In this document: positions 55,201 through 64,000 of the stretch, one piece after another
Numbering within the stretch: position 1 is the first letter of the stretch
How the letters are laid out: each line of letters opens with the position of its first letter
Source: Adenophora triphylla var. japonica
Lineage: Eukaryota; Streptophyta; Magnoliopsida; Asterales; Campanulaceae
Length of the DNA stretch: 64,000 nt
NCBI GenBank assembly: GCA_022495995.1
Contig: JAFEMH010004876.1
Span: 62,001-126,000 of the forward strand
Reading direction: 5' to 3'
Notes under the pieces: generated by a model
The model's database searches: none
What the model was told of the DNA's origin: nothing
The model's input: the letters and a program-made list of their open reading frames with translations, nothing else
Translations under genes and position numbers: made by a program

Positions 55201-57244
55201 GAGTACGCTTTGGGTTTTTTGTGTTTAACGGAATATAGATGTTCAAACAACAATATCCACACACCTTGAACAATTGACACGTACTTTTTATTTTTGCATT
55301 TTTTTCCTAATAAAAAAAAACATGTCATAACTGTTGCATTAAATGTTTTTCTGTGACATACGAAAGATTATCTAGATTACTCTGAATTCTTCTTAAAATT
55401 ATACTACATATTATCTCTGTCTCATCAGCAGTGTTGCATTAATGTGTAACTACCTACAATTATCTTTTCAATTATCTATTTTGATGAGATTTGTCCAAAT
55501 AATTGATGCAAGTAATTCCAAATTAAATATACAAATGCAAAAGTGAATTTTTCTAGCTTATTTGGCCAATGTGAAATAAGGTGAATGATGGTCAGGCAAA
55601 AGTGTTTTTCTCCTCCCGTCGTTAAAAAAATAAAAATAAAAATAAATACTTCATTCCTTTCATAACATTAAAATTGAATATGCAAAAATAAGAAAAAAAT
55701 AAGTTTGAATATGAAAAGTAAAATAAAAAATACAACCAATACACACAATGGCTCTCAACAAGGAGGGAAGACAAATACTTTCGATAAATGAGAGAATACA
55801 AAGTCTCTCGACAAATGAGAGAAAACAAATAATATCAGAAGTAAGACAAATACTATAAAATCTAAAAAGTGGTGGCTACCAATAAATTCTTATAGCAGAC
55901 GATTAACTAGGGCTTCAACGTTGCGAAAAAATACTATTTGCCTTTGTCTAAAGTTCACATAATAACATCTTTATTTTTTTTTTTCAAGTTGTGTAGTCGA
56001 GATCAAATGATCACATAATAACGCCTTTGTCTAAGTGCTGGTGGTAGTTAACAAGTGCATTTGTTGTAACGTTTCCTAAAGTTTGTTACATGTCTGTCGA
56101 AACGAAATAAATAAATGACATTGTTGCATGTCTTCCCATCCTCCACATTAATGAAATGACAGTTGAGCCCTAAATTCTCTATAAAAGGGAAACCAACCAA
56201 TCCACCAGTTCAGTCCCCCCAAAAAAAATCAATCAGTCTCTCTGTCCAAAAGATACTCTGAAAAGTTATCCTCCTTTTTCTGAAAATCAAAATTAAAAGA
56301 GATATTTTCAATTTTCATTTTGATAAAAAAAAATTATTTTTCTTATTTTTTTGAGGTTTACTTTTTCTCAAATATGTCACAAAAGTCTATGAAATAAAGT
56401 CAAATTTATTAATTAGTAGAGCTAGCATTCGTTCGTAGCGATCGATTGTGTATATTCAAGCCAGATTCAAAGTGAGTAATTTTTTCTTCCCCTTTATGCT
56501 TTACTTTTAAGTCATTTGATTCCTTGTGTAATATTGATCTTATGATTTAACTTAAACAATCAAATATTTTTTGGTTTTCGATTATTCAGTTTAGCCGGGG
56601 AGGTGGTATAGTTAAGCTTGCTTAAATACATTTGGAGTCACTTTACCTACAACCCCATTTTAGATAACTTTGTTATGTTTTATGCAATAATAATATTAAT
56701 TTAACTATTTTCTTACATGCATTAGGATTTACTCTATTTTGCCGATTTGATTTCACACAACTTGATTACTTTGGTATAGTTATGATAGTTGCTTGATCTT
56801 AAAATGGAACAACTATTTAGTTATTTAGTTTCGGTTGCGGTTGACAGTGGTTCGGGCATACGAAACATTAGGATTCGCTTTGTACTAAATTTTGAAGAGC
56901 GATTTTATCTATCCCTTCCTAATTTACTTATTCTTTTCTCACCCCATCCCTATCTCCATTTCCCTTCTCAAAGTCCACTATCTATCATTATCTTTCATAT
57001 TCTTTTTTCCTGATTATTTTTCATAAAACATTGACTTGTATTTTTTGAGACGAAAATAGTATTTTGAAAGTTGCATGGATGCACAATTAGTCTTCCGCGT
57101 TCCACATCCCATGCAACTAAGCGGTCCCTAGCCCAGTGAGAACACCTAGGTATAGTAGTTTAGGCCGGCTACCGTTTTGTGCCGTTTAAAATCGCATTAA
57201 TTCCTAAAAAGAAAGAAATAATATTAGGTGCAATTTTACGAAAA
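55201..57244. other. AT-rich intergenic DNA
   Basis: No convincing coding region. It includes a possible promoter at 56180. The stretch 56595-57200 has no recognised element. Confidence 0.5.
56180..56187 (+). promoter_or_regulatory. Possible TATA box
   Basis: TATAAAAG is followed by a C/A-rich leader-like stretch with CAATCAGTCTCTCTG (56230-56246) and a CAAAGTGAGT donor-like site at about 56467. No downstream exon was found, so a transcript is only a possibility. Confidence 0.25.
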
Positions 57245-57516
57245 CCTCCGTCCCGCTACAAATTACACAGTTACTGTTTGCACGCGAATTAAGAAGAAAG
57301 TTAGTGGAGTAAATGTTGTGAGTATGAAAAGTGAAGTAGGAGAGAGAAAGTGGGATAGGAAATAGTGAGTTGATTGGTGTTGTGATTATAAAAGTAAAGT
57401 AGGAGAGAGAATTAGTGGGTGGAATAGTAAAGATTCTTTGCCATTTTAGGAAGTTTATGATTTGTAGCGAGACGCCCAATGAGAAAAGTGTGTGATTTGT
57501 AGCGAGAAAGACGGAG
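57245..57516. mobile_element. Stowaway-like MITE
   Basis: The ends are CTCCGTCCCGCTACAAAT and the inverse ATTTGTAGCGAGAAAGACGGAG. TA follows on the right. A second inner copy of GATTTGTAGCGAGACG lies at 57461. It has no coding capacity. Confidence 0.65.
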
Positions 57517-58030
57517 TATAGTATCATTTGTTTTTGCAGCCTAACTGGGATTTTCCATTTCAGCCACAGCCTCTTCCCAATCTAATAACAGGTACTTGTG
57601 TGTGTATTTTTGTACAAGTTGTTTTGGTGTAAATACTAATGTCTCTAAATAAATAAAAACTTTGATTAAACAAAATCTATATAATCATTGTTAGATGTTG
57701 ATTTTCTTATATATGCCTTTAAATTACATATGAATATTTATTTATGAATAAAGAGTATTATCATGTACTTTCTGTGTTTATGTTTATTTGTGTTTTTTTT
57801 TTTTTGTTAATATTATATTAAATTTGTCCCAAAATATATTATTGTTAATTTTAAACTTTAGCTTTTTTTTTTTTTTTTTTTTTGAGAAAGTTGACTTAAT
57901 TTGAGCAATGTTGTTTTATGTCAAAATTTGTACAAGTAGCATTATTTATGCCTCCTTATAACTGTATACCACAAGATAATATAATTAAAAAAAGGATATT
58001 TTTATGTCAAAATTTTAGAAAAATTCAGTT
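57517..58030. other. AT-rich intergenic DNA
   Basis: T-tracts (57791-57804, 57866-57883) and no recognisable gene or transposon ends. Confidence 0.5.
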
Positions 58031-59790
58031 TTTTCTATCAATTTGGAAAAAACTAGTTTTGAAAAATGTACTGTGACATTTTCGTAATTAACTGAAACTT
58101 TAAAAAAAACGCACGGTGATATTTTTGTAAATAACTAGATCTTTTATAAAATCACGCGATGCCATATTTGTAAATAATCGGAACTCATTTACACTTCTGG
58201 CACTCTTTAAAACAAAAACTGACACGTTTTATCACTGTACATTGTATTAGAATAAAGAGAGTTAGACGAAGTCAATCAAAACATGGAAGAGAAGAATTGA
58301 ATTGAATGACTCAATTGATTATGATGCTAGAGATACATATTTATAGGATTACAATGAGAAATCTCCTAGAAGGAGAAGGTTTCTAAGATTGTGTTTCCTA
58401 ATCTAATACAAGGATTAATCTCCTAGAAGGAGAAGGTTTCTAAGATTGTGTTTCCTAATCTAATACAAGGATTATGTTTTCTAATCTATTTATTACAATA
58501 TATACTTGAATATAATATAATGATATTATATTCCTAATATGCCCCCGCAAGATGGACGATCTTTGGAAAAGTCCAATCTTGGAGAGTGGTGAGATGAACC
58601 GGGTTTGATGAAACGGTTGAAGATGGATGTGTTCCCGGACATGTACATCGTTTCTGATGAGATGTGGTTCCTCGCATCCGAGGTGGTGATAGGGGGTTTC
58701 ACCCCTCACGTGTGGGTTTGGGTTTTCACATTGAAATATGGTGAGCCAAGACAATTTTGGCAATTCCCTATAAGAAGGGTGGGGTTATGGGGTTTTGAAC
58801 TGAGGGGGTTGAATTACAAAAAATGTTTAGGGTTTCAGTCAAAAGAATTTTTGAGCCGAGGGGATTGAATAACAAAAAAAATATTTGGGGTTTTCGATTT
58901 TGCCGAGGGGGTTTTGAAGTAGGAGTTATGCACGTGGAGTCACCTTGTACAAGTAGGGGTTTTAGCCCTCACGTGTGAGACGAGCACGTGCACGTGGAGT
59001 CACCTTGTACAAGTAGGGATTTTATTCAATACAATTCTTCTCATTTATTTGGGGTTTTCAGTCAAAAGGGTTTTTGAGCCGAGGGAGTTGAATTACAAAA
59101 AAGTTTAGGGTTTCGGTCAAAAGGATTTTTGAGCCGAGGGGTTTGAAGGGGGGTGTTTAGAGTGTTTTCGGCTTGGTGGGGTTTTGCCGAGATTGATGGT
59201 TGAAGGGAGGGTGGTGGGGATTTTGGTAATTGGTGGCGGAAGCAAGGTGGCGGAAAAGTTCTTCTATGGATCTTAATGCTCTGATACCATATTAGAATAA
59301 AGAGAGTTAGACGATATCAATCAAAAAATGGAAGAGAATAATTGAATTGAATGACTCAATTGATTATGATGCTAGAGATACATATTTATAGGATTACAAT
59401 GAAAAATCTCCTAGAAAGAGAAGGTTTCTAAGATTGTGTTTCCTAATCTAATACAATGATTATGTTTTCTAATCTATTTATTACAACATATACTCCCTTG
59501 AATATAATATAATGATATTATATTCCTAATACATTGTACATGACATTTTTCTAACGATAAAAATGTTGCACTCTTTAGCACAAACGTCGACACTGAAAAA
59601 ACACCAACCGACATTTTTTAACACTAGACCTGGCACTTAAAAATACTGTCACTATTTTGAAAAAAAAAAATCTCAGTTAATTACAAAAATATCACCTCGT
59701 GGTTTAAATGAATTTCCAGATTATTATGAAACTACCCCCTCACATTTTTAAAACTAGTTTTTCTATGTGTTTGAAAAAGATAACTTTTCA
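58031..59790. mobile_element. Possible long inverted-repeat element around the TRIM
   Basis: AAAACTAGTTTTGAAAAATG near 58047 and the inverse of it near 59740-59760 flank related inner segments: a GTGATATTTTTGTAA-TAACT stretch at 58112-58130, and its inverse at 59672-59695. The arms are diverged. The TRIM element would have inserted between them. Confidence 0.4.
58245..59531 (-). mobile_element. TRIM-like non-autonomous LTR element
   Basis: LTRs at 58245-58539 and 59290-59531, termini TATTAG...CTAATA, TSD CATTG (58240-58244, 59532-59536). Next to the right LTR is GCTCTGATACCA (59278-59289), the reverse of a tRNA-iMet primer site. Next to the left LTR is TGCCCCCGCAAG, the reverse of a purine tract. 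The inside (58540-59277) repeats GAGCCGAGGGG and GGTTTCAGTCAAAAG units and has no coding capacity. The left LTR carries a 57-bp tandem duplication (58361-58474). Confidence 0.9.
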
Positions 59791-59825
59791 TAAAAACTAC
59801 TCTATGTTTATAGGCAATTGTAGTA

Positions 59826-60084
59826 CTCCATTCATCCCTAAATGTTTGTCTCATTTCTCCTTTTCCTTTGTCCCAAAAAGTTAGTCTAATTTCCAAAATT
59901 AAAGCTTCAAAATCACTAAATTTTCAAAACTTATAACATTTAGGGACGGAGTATTACATAACGTCGGTGTATATTATCAATAATTTTCAAAGCGTTCGTA
60001 AAAATAACCAAATTAAAGCTTCAAAATCACTAAATTAAAATGTTTGAAAAGTCAAATGGGACAAACATTTAGGGACGGAGGGAG
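59826..60084. mobile_element. Stowaway-like MITE
   Basis: CTCCATTCATCCCTAAATGT and, inverted, the end ACATTTAGGGACGGAGGGAG, flanked by TA (59824-59825 and 60085-60086). A partial internal duplication (TTTAGGGACGGAGTA at 59939, and AAATTAAAGCTTCAAAATCAC twice) shows rearrangement. Confidence 0.85.
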
Positions 60085-60330
60085 TAAATCTTATTGAAAG
60101 GCAACAATTATTTTGGGATGACAGGAATATAATTAAAATGGATATTTTTATGAGCCAAGGACCCTAAGACCCATAAGTGAGATCACAAACCCATAAATAC
60201 CCAATCGAGATCAGAAATTTCTCAGAAATCCGCTGTAATTAATATACCTAGAATACCCCTCCTTCTCGTTCCTAAACAGCCGTCCTTTTCTATGTTATTT
60301 TAGAAAAATTGAATCAAAATGTAGAATGTA

Positions 60331-60387
60331 GGATTCAAACTCTAGACCCTCCACTATAAACCAAGGTCTTAACCGCTTGGGCAATGC
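60331..60387 (-). ncRNA. tRNA-like polymerase III promoter boxes, SINE-like
   Basis: The minus strand reads TGCCCAAGCGGTTAAG (A box-like) and, about 30 bases later, GAGTTTGAATCC (B box-like). The spacing fits a tRNA-derived SINE head. No cloverleaf or SINE tail is clear. Confidence 0.35.
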
Positions 60388-60420
60388 TTTGTTTGCGTTT
60401 ATCTTTGCAATATATTTCAC

Positions 60421-60671
60421 ACAATCTTATACCAACGCATTAAGATCTTTGAATGGTTCTATAGCAACTGGTATAGGACTTAACAACATCATATACAAAG
60501 TTATAAGACCTTTGAATTGTCCTATATCATGTGATATAGGACCTCACACAATCTTATACCAACGCATTAAGACATTTGAATGGTCCTATAACAACTGGTA
60601 TAGGACTTAACAACATCATATACAAAGCTATAAGACCTTTGAATGGTCCTATATCAAGTGATATAGGACCT
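60421..60671. repeat. 127-bp tandem duplication with short hairpins
   Basis: Copies start at 60421 and 60548 with ACAATCTTATACCAACGCAT. Each contains the inverted repeats CCTATARCAACTGGTATAGG and CCTATATCAWGTGATATAGG. Confidence 0.85.
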
Positions 60672-61225
60672 TTGAGACAGAGAAACAATCATAAAACCCA
60701 ACTTCAGAAATAGCATAAATTAACATTGCAATCAGAAAAAATTCAAAAAATACATGGACAACCATCTTTTTCCCCCAATTCAAACTATACATATTTTTTC
60801 TGGCTTGCAACATCTTCAAAAATAAAAATAAAAATTACATGTATATATATATATATATGTATAAACATAATTCACAGATTCACAACACGAAGAAATAGAA
60901 AAATTATGACAATTTTATACTTTTGAATTTGGGATAGGTTTTTATGGGTTAAAATCTGGGCTAGAGGGGTAGGAATGAATTAATCCATCAGCAAATTAAG
61001 CTAGTGCAATTCGAGCTGGGACGAATTCCAACTCATTGACACAGGCAAAGAGTAGAAAAACCCTAAATTCTAGCAAACCAACAAAAGCTCCCATCCACTC
61101 ACGCAATTGAGCGAGAAACGGACATCAATCCATCAATTATACAAGCGCAAATCACATCTACTATACAGAAAGTCGATATACAATAATCAGGCAAAGAGGA
61201 CTAGATAGAGAAGAAAAATGTTTAC

Positions 61226-61339
61226 ATCTTTGAATTGAATGAGGCCAATATCGCCGAGGTAAGAGACGGTCAAGTGAGCGGACTCGATGGGGATGATGAG
61301 TTGAACCAGGTGCATCGACTCTGATCGGAACAGATCCAT
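61226..61339 (-). pseudogene. VHA-a: V-type ATPase subunit a, first exon only
   Basis: From ATG 61339 the minus strand encodes 38 residues beginning MDLFRSE and ending [13 protein letters not shown], followed by GTAAAC, a splice donor at 61225-61224. This is the conserved N-terminus of the plant V-ATPase a subunit, the membrane sector protein of the vacuolar proton pump. The next conserved segment, which begins with an LNSEKSPFQRTY-like sequence, is not found to the left, within or beyond the candidate element. Upstream (61340-61530) lies a C/T-rich 5' untranslated region with a GA microsatellite (61505-61525). I read it as a captured or orphaned exon rather than a working gene. Confidence 0.75.
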
Positions 61340-62289
61340 TGGTGGGCGATTGAAGGAGATGTGAGGGAGAGCTCGGTGATGAAGGGGATTGAGGTATCGG
61401 CGGAACGGGGTCTTGGCCGGAGATGGGGACGTCGAGGGTTGGCGAGGCAGAGAGAGGGCGTGAGATTAGATGGTGAATGGAGAGGAATCCATGGATTCCG
61501 TCTATAGAGAGAGAGAGAGAGAGTGCCTCCTTTGCGTTTAGAGAGAGGGAGGTGCGTTCAGAGAGAGGGAGGGGTAAAATTGATATTTAGAAATTATATT
61601 TGACCAGGTCAAATGAGTTTTGGATTTACACGGTATTTTGATCTGAATTTCTCAATTAATTTGGAATTTTGAATTTGGGATGGATTTTTATGGGATAAGA
61701 TCTGGGGGTTGTGGTTAAAAAGGAACTTTTCCTATTTTTATAGGCATATATAGATAATCAAATTTTACCTACCTCGGACTCGGACAGGTCGGTATTTTCA
61801 CTAATAACCAATTTTATATTGTTTGTTTTGTTAAATTACTATCAAATTAACTAGTATTAAATTTATAGTTTAATGGCCTTTTACGGCCGAAAAGAAAAAT
61901 TGAAGACCTCTTTTTTTTCCCAAAATGTAAAGCTTAAATTTTAAGCTACCATTCATTTGGGGACTGCTTTAAGACCATATAAGCAATTAAAAGATAATAA
62001 CTAAATCGGGCAAATGTGCAGATTGAGTTTGGTTTGGTTGGGTTGAGTTAGCGGGTTAAAACAAATCGATCCGCTATAATCAATCCGCTTAAGTTAACGA
62101 ATCAAATGAGTCGAATTGAAACGGGTTGTGTCAACGAGTTTAGATGGTCAACTCATTATTTTTCCAGGCTAGAATCATTAGATTCATTGATTATGTTTGT
62201 AGTTTTAAATGGGTCAGGTCAATCCGTTAAACTTGTCAAGTTGAGACGGGTGACCCGTTTCAACCCACTAAATTAAACAGATTGAGTTG

Positions 62290-62816
62290 CAGGGGCGGAG
62301 CCAGGAATTGCCCCGGGGGGGGGGGGGCAAGATTTCACGGGGTTCGGGCGGCGCCCCGAAAAAATTCGGGTCGGACAAGTAAAAAATGAGTCGGATCCAT
62401 GAAATACAATGTATTTTAGTTAAAAATGTAAAGAATTAAGAAATGAGAAAAGCCTAACTAATTAATTAAGATTGAAAAAATGTGAGGAAATTAGGAGAAA
62501 GAGAAAAACAAAACTGTTAAGAAAAAGAAATGGATGGAGAGAAAGAGAGAATAGCAAAGATAGAGGACAAATAAAATTAATTGAAAATGTAGGTAGCAGG
62601 GCGCGAACATGGATTTGAAAGGAAACACCAAAGAAACTAGCTTGGCACGCCTATAGTGAACCATATGTGGCTCATTTGGTGTTAATCTTGAAGTTAATTA
62701 TATATATACATATATAAAAAAAATATAGGTGGGGGGGCAAAAAAAAAATTTTTCCACTGCATTTCCGCCGCTGGGGGTGGCGAGTGCCCCCCATGCCCCC
62801 CCTGGCTCCGCCCCTG
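62290..62816. mobile_element. Non-autonomous hAT element
   Basis: CAGGGGCGGAGCCAGG and its inverse CCTGGCTCCGCCCCTG form the ends, with the perfect 8-bp TSD TTGAGTTG (62282-62289, 62817-62824). The inside is AT-rich with G- and C-runs near the ends and no transposase. Confidence 0.9.
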
Positions 62817-62824
62817 TTGAGTTG

Positions 62825-64000
62825 GGTCGAATAATTAATCATTAGTGGATTGAATTGCGTGAATTAGTGAATAAGGGATCAAAATATTGATTCCTAATAA
62901 TAATCTAATACTCCTATGTATGGACGAAAAAAGGAACAAAGTAAAACAAGAAAATGATTTATAGAAATTATTTGTCATTATTTCCGGGTAATGAAAATGA
63001 GTATCTACTGACTTTTCATCGAGATTATCTTGTCAATACAAAATTGTGTGGTTTAGGGACTTTAGGCTAAATCTCATTATCAACAATTTCTACAATGAAA
63101 TTGATGTTTATTGACTCTAATTCCATCGCCTATTAAATGCTATGAAACTGTCCGTATTAAGGTTGGAACGCAAAATCAATTGGTATTTTTTGTTGAGTAA
63201 TTTATTTTGGATAGGATGGTTATACAGTTCTAACCGAACAACAGTCCAAAATTCAACCGGACTAATTAATGGGAAATGAATTATGAAGCTGTGTTACAAA
63301 GGTCGATCACGGTAGAGAATTTCACATCCCCTAATTTTTTATAAAGCGGTCGATATTATAGCTATCGATGTGGGATCATATCGCTATAAATAGGTGTGAC
63401 CAAATCGACCGTTTAGTAGCTCCAAAAAAAAAAAAAAAAAGGAGCATGTGACCAACCTCTATTCAATTGCCAACTTTTTATTGTGCTACAGCGGTCACCG
63501 AAAAACTGTGCCACATCTCTTATTTTTGTATGGAGGGTCGATATTAGAGTTGTCAATAAATGAGTAGACTAGCAGTCGACCACAAAGTGGTATGATAAAG
63601 TTGTTCAGGATAAAGGATGTGAAATGACCAAAGTATCCTTTATCAACCACTGAGCTCGTCCTCAAATATTAAACCTTGAAAAATCTCTGATTCGGGATTG
63701 AGATAGTGTGAAATGACCAAAATACCCTTAATATCGAATTAAACAATGGCACCTAGCTGAGCCGTTTTATTAGGACATACTTGATGCGTGACAATGCTTC
63801 CAAGAAGGGAAGTATATATGTCATGACCGATATATAGGGAAAGAACTAAGAAAGAAAGAAAGATAAAAATGAGTTCCTTATTATGTCACCATCACATATC
63901 TAAGTAAATATTCCACTTTTTGATCATCTCCGACAATTTATTAAATAATATATTAATAGGTTGGTTTCAAATTAAAAGTTGCATTTTCTATTCTGGTTCA
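62825..64000. other. AT-rich intergenic DNA
   Basis: No gene found. An A18 run enclosed by CTCC/GGAG lies at 63421-63445. Two related GGTCGATATTA blocks (63347, 63537) suggest an old duplication. Confidence 0.5.

Larger units (their letters stand above)
60152..61732 (-). mobile_element. Candidate Pack-MULE carrying a V-ATPase exon
   Basis: It is flanked by the 9-bp direct repeat TATTTTTAT (60143-60151 and 61733-61741), the TSD length of Mutator-like elements. The ends are weakly inverted: both have AGATC followed by CCCATAAA. It contains a captured gene 5' end, a 127-bp duplication and a tRNA-like stretch. The AT-rich TSD could arise by chance and the terminal match is poor, so the class is tentative. 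Confidence 0.45.

Noticed and set aside
56789..57013. 74-codon frame in the intergenic region
   Set aside because: AT-rich, no conserved motif, no splice or promoter support.
60331..60402. tRNA gene on the minus strand
   Set aside because: Box-like motifs are present but no acceptor stem or anticodon arm can be formed; kept only as a SINE-like feature.

Overview
This is plant nuclear DNA, almost certainly from an angiosperm. The first 54.9 kb is a nest of LTR retrotransposons. The last 9 kb is AT-rich intergenic DNA with small DNA transposons, a short non-autonomous LTR element and one captured exon of a plant V-type ATPase gene. I see no intact host gene and no functional rRNA, tRNA or CRISPR locus. 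Almost all coding sequence belongs to transposons, and every copy carries stops, frameshifts or deletions.

Layout. Element A (1-15885, plus) is a Ty3/Gypsy element of the Tat/Ogre type, with a tRNA-Arg primer site, degraded gag, protease and integrase, and antisense accessory genes. Its 5' LTR is cut by the window edge. Element B (15886-30876, minus) is a related family with protease, RT, RNase H and integrase but no gag. Element C (internal part from 30877; 3' LTR ends at 53486; plus) belongs to A's family; its left half lies outside the window. C's 3' LTR is split by two insertions. One is element D (39295-42876, TSD CAAAT, near-identical LTRs, non-autonomous). The other is element E (43437-52883, gag-only), which itself holds a solo LTR of the A family (49731-51160, TSD AGTAT). 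C lies in a Ty1/Copia element whose RNase H end and probable 3' LTR follow at 53487-54900. The inferred order of insertion is Copia, then C, then B, D and E into C, then A into B and the A-type LTR into E.

How the parts work together. A, B and C each carry the same two-gene cassette downstream of pol on the opposite strand: a DUF7745-type gene and an intron-containing plant mobile domain (PMD, aminotransferase-like) gene. Short GC-rich palindromes around a TCCG-YR-CGGA core, usually in pairs about 31 bp centre to centre, occur in the LTR upstream of the TATA box and again upstream of the antisense genes. The palindrome sequence is family specific but its placement is kept. Tandem repeats in PMD intron 1, and others between PMD and the 3' LTR, change unit length between families but keep a core. 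Two RNA hairpin motifs recur in sense orientation in several elements with compensatory base changes. I infer a shared regulatory architecture in these elements: accessory proteins, palindromic operator-like sites and structured RNA. I know of no description of it as one system.

The right arm (54900-64000) holds a 56-bp tandem array, Stowaway-like MITEs, a TRIM-like element with TA...TA termini, a candidate Pack-MULE that captured exon 1 of a V-ATPase subunit a gene, and a non-autonomous hAT element with an 8-bp TSD.
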